The position numbers were made by a program, and so were the translations under genes. A stretch of 64,000 bases of DNA from Marinomonas aquimarina. GTDB lineage: Bacteria > Pseudomonadota > Gammaproteobacteria > Pseudomonadales > Marinomonadaceae. Positions 35,162 through 44,004 of the stretch are shown one piece after another. Within the stretch, counting starts at the first letter, position 1. The number at the start of each line of letters is the position of its first letter. The notes beneath the pieces are model-generated. The model saw nothing but the letters and a program-made list of their open reading frames with translations. It had not been told where the DNA came from and searched no databases. The DNA lies in contig NZ_FLOC01000019.1 of the NCBI RefSeq assembly GCF_900089755.1, forward strand, positions 30,733 through 94,732, read 5' to 3'.

Positions 35162-36232
35162 CTACACCACCAAATCCACGTGCTGAAGGGTGTCGACACT
35201 GTTATCGTCGCGTACATACAGTCCGGTTTCACGGATGATGCCGGTTTGCTCGCCGTTATTGTTAAATAAACTAAACGGCGAGCGGGTACGCTCTAGTACA
35301 AAGGCACTAATGCCCACCTCTTTGAGTGACAAGATGCTTTCATTACCAGACTCATCCCGTTGTACGAGCAGCAACTTCTGCCAAATATCATCTAGACTGT
35401 CGATCAGACCATCTTGGTTATCATCGTAGTTGGCAAGGTCCGCAAAGCCACTGCCTGATTTTGGGCCAAACAGTTCATTGCCATCATCGATGGATCCATT
35501 GTCATTTTTATCCAGCGCTAGGAACGCCGAATCACCGGTGGCAAACGCTACTTGATCCTCTTCGCCATCCGCATCGATATCAAACGCCATGCGTTGGTTG
35601 GTAAGCTGTGCAGCATTGCCATTCAGATTGACGACCAAAGGGTCAACGGTGCGCGCAGAGAGCGTCATTTGCCCCCAATATTCTTCTTTACGTGTACGCG
35701 ACATGTCTAGGTTGAGCTGGACATCCAGCTGTCGACCATCGTTCAGCGCGAGCTTGCCGGCGATCGCCACCGAACTGGATTCCGTTTCTGTCACCACTCG
35801 GTATTCTTGAATGGCTTCAATCACTTGGCGACGGCCTCTCGGGCTCTCTTGTGGGGCAGCGGCTGGTGTCGCTTGCGAGTGTAGTTGCGGCGCTTCGGCA
35901 GCGTCGGCAGCATCTAATTCACTGGCATCAAAGACATCGATCTTGATGCCAAACATACGCTCCAACAGGGTGAGCATACTGGAAAAGCGCATTTCTGTGG
36001 CCGACACCGCCGCGTCACTCTCCTCTGTCGCGGGGCTTTGTGTTTGCGCTTGAAAACTGACCTCTTGCTGCGCACTGATGCGCTCAAAGAATTGTGCCTG
36101 CGCCATGAGCCGCGGCGTCAGCTCTGTGCGACTTCCCTGCTCTTCGGACTCCAGTCGCGTACGTTTCTGCCCAACAAAAGTGCTGCTTTGCATCGCGTAA
36201 CGGGATTGAAAAGATAATTGGCTTTCTGCCAT
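35162..36232 (-). CDS. Hypothetical protein with EF-hand-like calcium loops
   Basis: 356 residues, no signal peptide, acidic. The first 200 residues are low in recognisable motifs and Gln/Ala/Ser-rich. Then three Asp-rich loops follow: DIDADGEED (219-227), DKNDNGSIDDGNE (241-253) and YDDNQDGLIDSLDDIW (269-284). The last two fit DxDxDG-type calcium loops like those in VCBS and dockerin-like proteins. The C-terminal 70 residues resemble proteins annotated only as hypothetical. AGGGAGG precedes the ATG. A calcium-responsive or secreted role is possible, but function is unknown. Confidence 0.75.
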   Translation of the reverse strand: MAESQLSFQSRYAMQSSTFVGQKRTRLESEEQGSRTELTPRLMAQAQFFERISAQQEVSFQAQTQSPATEESDAAVSATEMRFSSMLTLLERMFGIKIDVFDASELDAADAAEAPQLHSQATPAAAPQESPRGRRQVIEAIQEYRVVTETESSSVAIAGKLALNDGRQLDVQLNLDMSRTRKEEYWGQMTLSARTVDPLVVNLNGNAAQLTNQRMAFDIDADGEEDQVAFATGDSAFLALDKNDNGSIDDGNELFGPKSGSGFADLANYDDNQDGLIDSLDDIWQKLLLVQRDESGNESILSLKEVGISAFVLERTRSPFSLFNNNGEQTGIIRETGLYVRDDNSVDTLQHVDLVV

Positions 36233-36325
36233 GGGGCGACCTCCCTATGTCATTAAGCTCAGTATATCGGCCGCCCAGGCTGTTTATTTAATAACCAATT
36301 ATTCTAAGCAGGCTGCTAAGTGCCA

Positions 36326-36781
36326 TCATTTATCATCGTTCCCCGCCGCATCGCGCGGCACACAGCGCAGAAAAAGCCCCAATGCCAGCAATAGCAGGGC
36401 CGCACTGATGACGATGGCCACGGGGTAGTAGAGGTTACCCGCCATATCGGCTTGGCTGTATTTGATCACCATAATCAGACCTTCCAGCGCTAACGCCACG
36501 CAGACAGTACTGATAAATCGCGGTAAGGTACGGCGCAACATAACGATCACATCATGCTCATTTTTATTGCCATACTCTTTATTGATCACCATCGCCAATT
36601 CAAACACGGCAATGGCAATGATATTGGCGTTGATCACCTGAATCAGTGTTTGTGTCAGTGCTTGCCCCTCCCCAAATTGGGTTACGGCGGTGACGAGGCT
36701 ACTGCCACAGACCATAGCGGCCAAGACGAAAAACAACAGCGCCAGCGCTTTGGCAAACAGCTTTTGAATGGTTGCACTCAT
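36326..36781 (-). CDS. Small four-helix membrane protein
   Basis: 151 residues with four predicted membrane helices (about 11-33, 47-65, 87-105, 119-142), separated by a basic cytoplasmic loop containing EYGNKNEHDVIVMLRRTLPR. The layout resembles PsiE-like or related DUF proteins, but no diagnostic motif was recognised. AAGGAAG precedes the ATG. It stands upstream of the EF-hand-like gene on the same strand with a 93-base gap, so co-transcription is possible. Function unknown. Confidence 0.75.
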   Translation of the reverse strand: MSATIQKLFAKALALLFFVLAAMVCGSSLVTAVTQFGEGQALTQTLIQVINANIIAIAVFELAMVINKEYGNKNEHDVIVMLRRTLPRFISTVCVALALEGLIMVIKYSQADMAGNLYYPVAIVISAALLLLALGLFLRCVPRDAAGNDDK

Positions 36782-37108
36782 AGTAATAGCTTCCTTGATG
36801 ACTGTGCTTTTACCATAGGGAGCAGTGGGCCAAAACTCGAGCCCTGCAGCACGAATACCTCAACCCTTCCTTATAGTCATCAATACGACTGTGTTCTTTA
36901 CACGCCAGTGACGACTGTGAACGCGACTTGAAAGCAGAGTCTCTATAAGCGTTTCTTGTGCCAGCCCAGCATGATCATCCATTTTTATGATGCGACGCCA
37001 ACTTCCTTCACATTGTTTCAGAATATGAAACATAGCATTCAAATGCAGCCAATTTATTTACGCATTTAGATCTTCTACAGTAGCCCCTATGACGTTCTGG
37101 AGGCTACT
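36782..37108. other. Divergent intergenic region
   Basis: 327 bp between the four-helix membrane protein gene and ypfH. I see no convincing gene or strong palindrome. It should carry the promoters of both neighbours. Confidence 0.4.
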
Positions 37109-37729
37109 ATGTCTGACTCGATTGTGATCCAAAAACCTGCTCTCGCTTCACGTTTAGTACTCTTGTACCACGGCGTTGGCGCACGCCCTGAAAGCATGAT
37201 GACGCTTGGCCGTTGGCTGGCTGACAACCTAGATCGCGCCATGGTAGTGGCCGTTGCCGCCCCTTTTCACTTTGATATGGGCGAAGGCCTACAGTGGTTC
37301 TCTATTCACGGCGTGAACGAAAGCAATCGCTTGGAACGTATTAGTGTCGCCATGCCACGCTTTGTCGAAAGTGTTTATGCTTGGCAAAAACAAGCCAACG
37401 TTGGTCCAGAAAACACCGCCATCATCGGCTTTTCGCAAGGTGCCATTATGGCGCTATCGTCCACTCAATTGATCAGCGACGCCTTGGCCAAGCAAGTGGT
37501 GTCATTGTCAGGTCGCTTTGCCCTAGAGCCACAACATAAGCCAGAAGGCAGCAGCGTACATTTTCTGCATGGCAAAGCCGACCAAGTGATTCCCGTGCGC
37601 TTTGCCGAGCAAGGCCACAGCTGGCTTGAGGCGTTAGGTGCCAGTAGCACGCTGGACACCTTTGATGGCCTAGCCCACAGCATTAACCATGAAGAGTCGG
37701 TGCGTTTATTGGAGATTTTGCAGGGTTAA
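37109..37729 (+). CDS. ypfH: YpfH-type alpha/beta-hydrolase (esterase)
   Basis: 206 residues, a carboxylesterase/phospholipase-family hydrolase. The nucleophile elbow is GFSQGAIMAL (Ser near residue 113); LHGKADQVIPV carries the Asp and GLAHSINHE the His of the triad. The start LLYHGVGARPESMMTLGRWL is like E. coli YpfH. It is cytoplasmic and probably hydrolyses small esters. GGAGG is well placed before the ATG. Its stop TAA overlaps the stop of the convergent GST gene by three bases within a 4-bp shared segment. Confidence 0.88.
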   Translation: MSDSIVIQKPALASRLVLLYHGVGARPESMMTLGRWLADNLDRAMVVAVAAPFHFDMGEGLQWFSIHGVNESNRLERISVAMPRFVESVYAWQKQANVGPENTAIIGFSQGAIMALSSTQLISDALAKQVVSLSGRFALEPQHKPEGSSVHFLHGKADQVIPVRFAEQGHSWLEALGASSTLDTFDGLAHSINHEESVRLLEILQG

Positions 37730-38379
37730 ACCGGCTCACCCGCTTCGTCTTCTGCAACGATGTCGGTTTCCTTTAGCGCCTCTTCCAACCACGCTTGCAT
37801 CGCAGGGTGATCCAGCATGGTCTGATGGTATGCCTTCGCTAAACCTGTCATGGCCACGCCGTAGGTCACAAAACGGAACACCACAGGCGCAAAGAAGGCA
37901 TCCGCCAAGCTGAACTCACCGAATAAGAAATCGCCTTTCGCTTGGCTTTTATGACGCAGTGTTTGCCATAAGGCTAGGATGTTTTTGATGTCCATTTGCG
38001 CTTGCGAGCTCGCCTCGATACGGCGGCGGGCACGGCAATTCATCGGCATTTCATTACGCAATGCACTGTAGCCGCTGTGCATTTCCGCTACCACCGAGCG
38101 TGCCATGGCGCGATCGGCCGCAGCACTTGGCCAGGCTTTACCGTCTAAAAATGTCTCATTGACGTATTCGGCGATGGCCAACGAATCCCATACCACCACA
38201 CCATCATTCACCAACACTGGGACTTTTTTTACCGGACTATACAACGATAGCGCCTCGTAGAAGTGTTCGCTAAACAGCGTCAGTTTCACTTCTTCAAAGG
38301 GTACATCAAAGGCTTTCAGGGCCAGCCAGCCGCGCAGCGACCATGACGAGTAGTTTTTGTTGGCGATGATGAGTTTCAT
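37726..38379 (-). CDS. Glutathione S-transferase family protein
   Basis: 217 residues. The N-terminal thioredoxin-like domain starts MKLIIANKNYSSWSLRGWLA, where the Ser/Tyr cluster sits at the glutathione site, and VWDSLAIAEYVNE is the conserved Glu/Asp-Ser loop. The helical C-terminal domain includes FSLADAFFAPVVFRF. It is a likely cytosolic GSH-linked detoxification or maleylacetoacetate isomerase-like protein; the substrate is unknown. AAGGAA precedes the ATG. Convergent overlap with ypfH. Confidence 0.9.
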   Translation of the reverse strand: MKLIIANKNYSSWSLRGWLALKAFDVPFEEVKLTLFSEHFYEALSLYSPVKKVPVLVNDGVVVWDSLAIAEYVNETFLDGKAWPSAAADRAMARSVVAEMHSGYSALRNEMPMNCRARRRIEASSQAQMDIKNILALWQTLRHKSQAKGDFLFGEFSLADAFFAPVVFRFVTYGVAMTGLAKAYHQTMLDHPAMQAWLEEALKETDIVAEDEAGEPV

Positions 38380-38478
38380 ATGAGCAATTCCTTGGCAACA
38401 ATCAAACGATGCCTTTTATTGTGCGCCTTGATTGTGTCTTTGACCAAGAAATAGTGCTGATCAGTTCAATGCAAAGGC

Positions 38479-39381
38479 CTAATCCTCTCCAGAAGGGGAC
38501 TTCAGTTGGGTTTTAACAAAGTTCCAAAATGCATTGCCTTCATGACTCAGCGCTTGGTTTCTCAAGCGAATCATAAACAGTGGAAACTGGCTGTGAGAGG
38601 TGAAGTTTTCCACGTCCATGCGTACCAGTCGGCCCTCCTCTAAGGAGTCTTTTATCATATAGTGAGGCATGCGCGCCCAGCCCATGCCCGCTTGCACTAG
38701 GGTCTTTTTGGCTTGGAAGTCATTCACATGCCAGCGCCTGCCCGTGGGCAAGATAAAGCGATGCTCTTGCTCTTCAGCAGAACGGCTGACCAAGATTTGT
38801 GGCAACGAATAGAGCGCCTGCTGTTTGACTTTCTGAGCGCCCGCTTGCAACCCCGACAGTAAGTCAGGATGCACCACGCAAGTCATGTCCAGTTTCCCCA
38901 CTTCGACAAACACATGGCGATCATCCAGACCGTAACTGGGTCCAATGGCAATCTCAGACTGATCTTTGACCAGCTGTTCCTGGACGCCGTTTAAATGATC
39001 GGTGGTGAGTTCAATGGCAATCTGCGGGTGCTCTGACTCAAAGGCTTTTAGCAGGCTAACGATCGGCTCGGTCAAACTCATTTGACTGATACATAAGCGC
39101 AACGGCTGTTGCTGCGCGCCTTGCGCTAGGTGGTGGCCAAGATGCTCTAGTTGGTTCACCTGCAGCAGCAGCTTCTTGCTCTGTTTAAAAAAGGCTTTGC
39201 CTTCGGCAGTCAGCGTCGGGCGGTAGCTCTCACGATCAAGAAGGACGATACCATATTGCGCTTCCAAGGCTTTCACCGCGGCACTGATACTCGGTTGGGT
39301 TTTATGAATCGCCTCCGCCGCCGCGCGAAAGCTGCCACTTTCCACCACGGCAATAAAAGCACGCAACTGATCCAGTTTCAT
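38479..39381 (-). CDS. LysR-family transcriptional regulator
   Basis: About 300 residues. Starts MKLDQLRAFIAVVESGSFRA, then AAEAIHKTQPSISAAVKALE: a typical LysR winged helix. The rest is an effector-binding domain. The ATG at 39381 is used; a GTG two codons earlier has a poorer spacing from AAAGGA. It is divergent from the TauE/SafE permease gene, and an 8-bp inverted repeat lies in the gap, so regulation of that permease is the simplest model. The effector may be a sulfonate or other organic anion, by inference only. Confidence 0.88.
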   Translation of the reverse strand: MKLDQLRAFIAVVESGSFRAAAEAIHKTQPSISAAVKALEAQYGIVLLDRESYRPTLTAEGKAFFKQSKKLLLQVNQLEHLGHHLAQGAQQQPLRLCISQMSLTEPIVSLLKAFESEHPQIAIELTTDHLNGVQEQLVKDQSEIAIGPSYGLDDRHVFVEVGKLDMTCVVHPDLLSGLQAGAQKVKQQALYSLPQILVSRSAEEQEHRFILPTGRRWHVNDFQAKKTLVQAGMGWARMPHYMIKDSLEEGRLVRMDVENFTSHSQFPLFMIRLRNQALSHEGNAFWNFVKTQLKSPSGED

Positions 39382-39411
39382 GATCACTTTTTCCTTTCGT
39401 GATAATCAAAA

Positions 39412-39434
39412 AATGAAATTATTTTTATTTCATT
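39412..39434. promoter_or_regulatory. Palindrome between LysR and TauE genes, candidate operator
   Basis: AATGAAAT-N7-ATTTCATT, perfect 8-bp arms, AT-rich, centred between the two divergent starts. The layout fits a LysR binding site. Confidence 0.45.
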
Positions 39435-39491
39435 ATTAAGGCTATTCTATAGCCAATCAAGTAACACTCGTTCATAACAAGGGGGACCATT

Positions 39492-40220
39492 GTGACAACC
39501 GCGTTAGTGGTGATGTTTATCGCTGGCTTAATCACCGGCTTTTCCAAATTTTCAATCGGTGGCATGGGGCTGATTGTCTTACCCATTGTAATGATTGCCT
39601 TTCCTGGACCCGAATCATTGGGTGTATTACTGCCGCTGTATATTCTGACTGACATTATGGCGGTCTACAGTTACCGTCAGCATATTTCATGGTCCGTCTT
39701 AGCGCGTTTTCTGCCCTTGAGTTTCTTAGGCGTCGGCGTGGGTACCTATCTACTAGCGGGCATCAATGCAGAACAATTTGTCACCCTATTAGGTGTGATC
39801 ATTATCGGCATGATTGCTTTGGGCCTGTATCTGGATATGCGCCCAATGAATGCTTTTATGCGAAAACCTGTTACCGCTTATTCAATGGGGTTTTCGAGCG
39901 GTCTCGTCAGCATGGTAGCAAACGCATCAGGCCCTCTTTTTAGCTTGTTCTTGCTCGAACAGAAGCTCACTAAAGACAGCTATGTCAGCACTCGTGCTTG
40001 GGGCTTTTTCCTCACTAACTTGGTGAAACTGCCGATGTACTTGAGCCTCGGGCTGCTGACTCAGGAAAGTTTAACCATCAGTGCTTACGCGCTGCCAGGA
40101 CTGCTGATTGGTTCAGTGATCGGCTATCACTTCTTAAAACGCGTGAAACCTTCTCACTTCAAATGGCTCATTCGCTTAGTGTCGACGGTCGCCGCGATGA
40201 AGCTAATGCTATTTTCTTAA
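39492..40220 (+). CDS. TauE/SafE-family anion permease
   Basis: 242 residues with about eight membrane helices. The first helix includes FIAGLITGFSKFSIGGMGLIVLP, the TauE/SafE opening, and the fifth-sixth region SSGLVSMVANASGPLFSLFLL is its inverted repeat. The family exports sulfite, sulfoacetate or similar anions. The start is a GTG at 39492, preceded by AAGGGGGACC. The LysR gene is divergent and likely regulates it. Confidence 0.9.
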   Translation: MTTALVVMFIAGLITGFSKFSIGGMGLIVLPIVMIAFPGPESLGVLLPLYILTDIMAVYSYRQHISWSVLARFLPLSFLGVGVGTYLLAGINAEQFVTLLGVIIIGMIALGLYLDMRPMNAFMRKPVTAYSMGFSSGLVSMVANASGPLFSLFLLEQKLTKDSYVSTRAWGFFLTNLVKLPMYLSLGLLTQESLTISAYALPGLLIGSVIGYHFLKRVKPSHFKWLIRLVSTVAAMKLMLFS

Positions 40221-40605
40221 TAAAGCCGCTGACTTCCCACCTTCAAGGTTTCATCAAGCATTACGGCGAGTAAAGTCGTAATGCTTGCAAAATTGCTAGA
40301 CTTATCGCTCCGAATTAAAAATAGTTCTCATCACTATTTTAAAGGGCTCCAGGCTATGCTGTCATTTTCAACCAGAACAACTCTACCTTTAAGTTTCCTT
40401 TAAAATCATAACCTTAAATACAAAAAAGTCATTACAACCACCTTTACACTCCGCTCTTGCAAAGCGTAAATTTTCTTTAATCGGCTTTTCTGAACCTTCA
40501 CAACCACCTGACATCTTCTTGGGGACGAATCCCCTATCTTGGATTGCGTGTTAGCGAACAACTTCTCGCCAACACTCTGAAACCAAACTTAGGACGGAGG
40601 TCTTC
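40221..40605 (+). other. Upstream region of the PPC-protein cluster
   Basis: 385 bp, AT-rich. A small hairpin GGGGA-CGAA-TCCCC lies about 75 bases before the first PPC gene. No gene is supported. The length suggests a regulated promoter for the first gene of the cluster. Confidence 0.4.
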
Positions 40606-42612
40606 ATGAAATCAGATAAGCAATTCTCGAATCAGGGCAATGGTAATGCGCTTGGTCAAGCTCGCTCAGAATCTCAGGAACAGATGAGCACGCCAGACTA
40701 CCTATTCAACAGCCTAAGCGAACAAAACTTTACTGCTGATTCGGTTGCTCAAATTATGGATAACTTACCTCCTGGCCAGATTGTGCGCTACTTTGCACAG
40801 AATGGCTTGGATGCTCTTTTCCCTCAGCCGGACAACGAAACGGAGGACAACTACGGGCAGGATGCAACTTCACTTGAACTAGATACAGCGTTTGATGCAA
40901 CCATCGATGCTGGAATGGAAAGTGACCTTTACTCCATTGAGCTAGAAGAAGGCGTTAATTATTCTTTCAGTTTGACGAGTGATGAACTTTCTTCACCTTA
41001 TCTAGTACTTCGCGATAGCAACGGCGAACGCATTGCTAGTGAACTTCAAGAAGGCGATGAAACAAGCGCAACCCTCACCTTTACTGCACCACAATCCGGT
41101 GTTTTCTACCTAGACCTGTCAGACACTGAAGATCAAGCTTCTGGCACTTACAGCATTAACGTAACGACAGTAGAAGAGTCTACTGAAGACGGTTCTGATG
41201 CAGAAGCTAGCGACGGCTCTGAAACAGAAGACGGCTCTGATGTAGAAGCTGGTGATAGCACAGATCCTGTAGCAGAAGAAGATTCTGAATCTGAAGAAGA
41301 TGACTCTACAAATCAGCAAGATGGCTCTGATGTAATTGCTGGTGAAGATGCAACTTCTGAAGAAGGCAACACTGAAACAGAAGAAAGCGCTCCTGTAACA
41401 GAGGAAGATGCTGAGCCGGTAGAAGATGACTCAACTAACCAACAGGATGGTTCTGATGTGATCTCTGGTGAAGATTCAACTTCTGAAGAAGATGCTGCCA
41501 CAGAAGACGATACGGATGTTGCCGTAGATGAAGAAGCTGTGGACAGCTCTGAATCTGAAGAAGAGCCTGCAACGGACACTGAAGACGATTCAACTAACCA
41601 ACAAGACGGTTCTGATGTAGTTGCTGAGGAAGGTTCTGAGGTATCTGAGGATGAGGCCGTAGCTGAAGAGGAAACAACGAACCAAGATGGTTCTGATGCT
41701 TTAACTGGTGAAGAAACGGCACCTGAAGACACAACTGAAGCGGAAGAAGGCACAGTTGCAGAAGAAAGTTCTGAAGACGACACTAGCAACCAAGACGGTT
41801 CCGACGTAGTTGCCGAGGAAGATTCTGAAGCATCTGAGGATGACGCGGCTGCAGAAGGCAGCTCTGATGCAGTTACTGAGGAAGAGACGGTCGTGGATGA
41901 CTACGCGGCGGATACCACTACAGCGGGGGCCATCGCTGCAAATTCTGAAGTTGAAGGTAGCTTTGAGCAGGCCAACGACTCTGATTGGTTTGCAGTGGAC
42001 TTCGAAGCGGGCACGGAATACACCATGACGCTATCTTCTGACAATGCACAAACGCCAGCAATGGTATTGCGTGATGCAGAAGGTCAAACGGTTGAAAATA
42101 ACTTCAACATCACAGGTGACGACCTAACTCTTAGCTTTACCGCTGAGGAAGCAGGCTCTTACTTCCTAGACGTAAGCGATTTGTCTGGTGCCGTATCAGG
42201 TGATTACACGATCTCCGTTGCAAGCGATGCGCAAGACCTTGTTGAGCTACCAGAGCTGAATGAAGACGATATTTCAGCAGATGTTCTGACAACTAGCTTG
42301 TTAGATGTAAACGGTACAGTGGCAAGCTCGATCGACTTCGCGGGTGATGAAGATTGGTTCACTACTTCTCTTGAGGCGGGCACAACCTACAACTTCTCAA
42401 TGGAAAGTGACTCCGAGACGGCACAACTTGCGGTGATGGATAGCAATGGGGAGCTGGCCTTTGGTCTTGCTGAAGGCGATGACGACATGTTGTCATTTAC
42501 TGCAGAAGAGTCAGGCACTTACTTTATTGCGGCATCGGATGCCAACCCTGACGCTACGGGCGATTACCTAATCGGTGTTCAACAACAAACTACAGAAGAT
42601 GTCATCGCTTAA
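40606..42612 (+). CDS. Large acidic PPC-domain protein with repeat linker (paralogue 1)
   Basis: 668 residues, extremely acidic, no Sec signal and no membrane helix. Residues 1-75 form a module shared with the next two genes: LGQAR, STPDYL, then IVRYFAQNGLD. A PPC-like beta domain (about 95-190) has SDLYSIELEEGVNYSFSL and GVFYLDLSD. A linker (about 192-428) is built of Glu, Asp, Ser, Thr with recurring NQQDGSDV units. Two more PPC-like domains follow (about 436-535 and 546-660), with SDWFAVDFEAGTEY and EDWFTTSLEAGTTY. It ends EDVIA. GGAGG precedes the ATG. PPC domains usually sit on secreted proteases; here no catalytic domain is present. Function unknown. Confidence 0.85.
   Translation: MKSDKQFSNQGNGNALGQARSESQEQMSTPDYLFNSLSEQNFTADSVAQIMDNLPPGQIVRYFAQNGLDALFPQPDNETEDNYGQDATSLELDTAFDATIDAGMESDLYSIELEEGVNYSFSLTSDELSSPYLVLRDSNGERIASELQEGDETSATLTFTAPQSGVFYLDLSDTEDQASGTYSINVTTVEESTEDGSDAEASDGSETEDGSDVEAGDSTDPVAEEDSESEEDDSTNQQDGSDVIAGEDATSEEGNTETEESAPVTEEDAEPVEDDSTNQQDGSDVISGEDSTSEEDAATEDDTDVAVDEEAVDSSESEEEPATDTEDDSTNQQDGSDVVAEEGSEVSEDEAVAEEETTNQDGSDALTGEETAPEDTTEAEEGTVAEESSEDDTSNQDGSDVVAEEDSEASEDDAAAEGSSDAVTEEETVVDDYAADTTTAGAIAANSEVEGSFEQANDSDWFAVDFEAGTEYTMTLSSDNAQTPAMVLRDAEGQTVENNFNITGDDLTLSFTAEEAGSYFLDVSDLSGAVSGDYTISVASDAQDLVELPELNEDDISADVLTTSLLDVNGTVASSIDFAGDEDWFTTSLEAGTTYNFSMESDSETAQLAVMDSNGELAFGLAEGDDDMLSFTAEESGTYFIAASDANPDATGDYLIGVQQQTTEDVIA
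41180..41830 (+). repeat. Degenerate tandem repeat encoding the acidic DGSD linker
   Basis: At least eight copies of a DGSD/E unit occur, at about 41189, 41210, 41228, 41321, 41447, 41606, 41684 and 41792, most introduced by NQQ or NQ. At the DNA level the copies share GATGGTTCTGATG-like sequence. Spacing is irregular (18-160 bases). Confidence 0.75.
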
Positions 42613-42638
42613 AACCTTCTAGCAATGACTGACTTCAT

Positions 42639-42667
42639 AAAGCCAACACCTCGGTGTTGGCTTTTTT
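42639..42667 (+). terminator. Terminator of PPC paralogue 1
   Basis: AGCCAACACC-TC-GGTGTTGGCT followed by T5; the same stem recurs after paralogues 2 and 3. Confidence 0.93.
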
Positions 42668-42747
42668 GTACCATCCCGTTACGACCCCCTACTCCCTTTT
42701 ATTTGACTGAAGTCATCAATCATGACCCACGCCTGTAACATTTGTAT

Positions 42748-42783
42748 TGTTAACTTATGTAAAAATGTTAACTTATGTAAAAA
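42748..42783 (+). repeat. Perfect 18-base tandem direct repeat before PPC paralogue 2
   Basis: TGTTAACTTATGTAAAAA is present twice head to tail. Each copy holds an in-frame ATG, which artificially lengthens the downstream frame; the start at 42801 has the ribosome site. It could be a duplicated promoter element or operator. Confidence 0.7.
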
Positions 42784-42800
42784 CACAAGTGGAGCCTCCC

Positions 42801-43742
42801 ATGAAAAAGTCGAAGAACCTTGATGATTCAAAAGTTAGCCTTGGCCAACTACGCTCAACATTGAAAAGTAATTTGAGCACGCCGGATCTACTGAAGCAGA
42901 TTGTTGCTGAAAACGATGTCTACAGCGATATGGACTTAGAAGCGATTTCAAGCCAGCCACCAGGCCAGCTGGTTAAGCATTTCGCTCAAAATGGCATCGA
43001 TCGCTCTGTTTTGGAAAACGATGATGCAACAGAAGAAGAAACGAGCGATGCGGTAATGTTGGCGGTAAATACTTCGTTGGCGACTAGCCTTGCTGAAGGT
43101 TCTGAAGAGGACCAATACCAAGTCGAGCTGGTCGCAGGTCAAGAGTACTCTTTTTCGGTGACAAGCGAGACATTGCTATCTCCTTCGCTAACACTGCTTG
43201 ATGCACAAGGGACTGCACTGACGGGTGATGTTCAAGAAGAAGGTGAAACGGAAGCAACTTTTACCTTTACCGCGACTGAGTCAGGTACTTTCTTCCTAAC
43301 TTTATCGGAGCTGGACGCTGAAGCCATCGGTAGTTACAACATCAGTGTAACAGCTGAAGAAAGTGACCTAATCATTATCGAAGACGTCGCTGCAGACAGC
43401 TCTACCACCAGTGAAGTTGTTGTAGGCAGCACAGTCACTAGCGCCATCGAAGAAGCAGGTGACACAGACTGGTTTGCCGTTGATCTAGTAGCGGGCACTG
43501 CTTACGATATTGCACTCATGATTGAAGAGCCAGCGCTCGGCAACCTAACCCTTGTCTCTGAAGTGGACGGCGTAGTCACTGAACTAGCGAATGATGACGA
43601 TCTGGATGGCAGCTTATCCTTTGAAGCTTTGACTGATGGCACTTACTACATCACCGCCTCAGCAACGGATGCTGAAGCAACCGGCAGTTACGCAATCACA
43701 GTCGGCGTTCAAGAGCAAATCATCGAAGACACCATCGCTTAA
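42801..43742 (+). CDS. Acidic PPC-domain protein (paralogue 2)
   Basis: About 313 residues, acidic, no Sec signal. The N-terminal module has SLGQLRSTLK, LSTPDLL and LVKHFAQNGIDRSVL (within residues 10-72). Two PPC-like domains follow: about 85-185 (EDQYQVELVAGQEYSFSV, GTFFLTLSEL) and 200-300 (DTDWFAVDLVAGTAYDIAL, GTYYITASATD). It ends with VGVQEQIIEDTIA. It lacks the long DGSD linker of paralogue 1. Start 42801 follows GGAG; the frame is open to 42747 but the extra codons come from the 18-base repeat. Probably monocistronic. Function unknown. Confidence 0.83.
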   Translation: MKKSKNLDDSKVSLGQLRSTLKSNLSTPDLLKQIVAENDVYSDMDLEAISSQPPGQLVKHFAQNGIDRSVLENDDATEEETSDAVMLAVNTSLATSLAEGSEEDQYQVELVAGQEYSFSVTSETLLSPSLTLLDAQGTALTGDVQEEGETEATFTFTATESGTFFLTLSELDAEAIGSYNISVTAEESDLIIIEDVAADSSTTSEVVVGSTVTSAIEEAGDTDWFAVDLVAGTAYDIALMIEEPALGNLTLVSEVDGVVTELANDDDLDGSLSFEALTDGTYYITASATDAEATGSYAITVGVQEQIIEDTIA

Positions 43743-43779
43743 GTTCAACTCAATTTATTCCTTAACAAAGTCTGAGTTT

Positions 43780-43807
43780 GGCCAACACCTAGGTGTTGGC
43801 CTTTTTT
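43780..43807 (+). terminator. Terminator of PPC paralogue 2
   Basis: A perfect 22-base palindrome, GGCCAACACCT-AGGTGTTGGCC, followed by T6. Confidence 0.92.
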
Positions 43808-44004
43808 ATGCTCTCAAGAAATAAGCGGCTTCCCTATTATAGCTAGTGCCTATCTATGCACATTGCCTACACAATAGTTTGCTAAATCCTCACACCCTAC
43901 TGACAGCATCTTTGATGTGCTTCTTCTATATTTAATAGCAAGATTAGCTGTTATCTAGTACCAAGAGAGCTCGTTGAAGAGCTTGTGAATACGCGGAGGC
44001 TTCC

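Noticed and set aside
41313..41789. Long minus-strand Ser-rich frame
   Set aside because: It is the complement of the biased acidic linker; GAA/TCT composition alone keeps it open.
41180..41830. Repeats as a CRISPR array
   Set aside because: Units are short, in frame, irregularly spaced and part of a continuous protein.
42747..42800. Upstream start of PPC paralogue 2
   Set aside because: The extra codons are the 18-base repeat; GGAG supports 42801.
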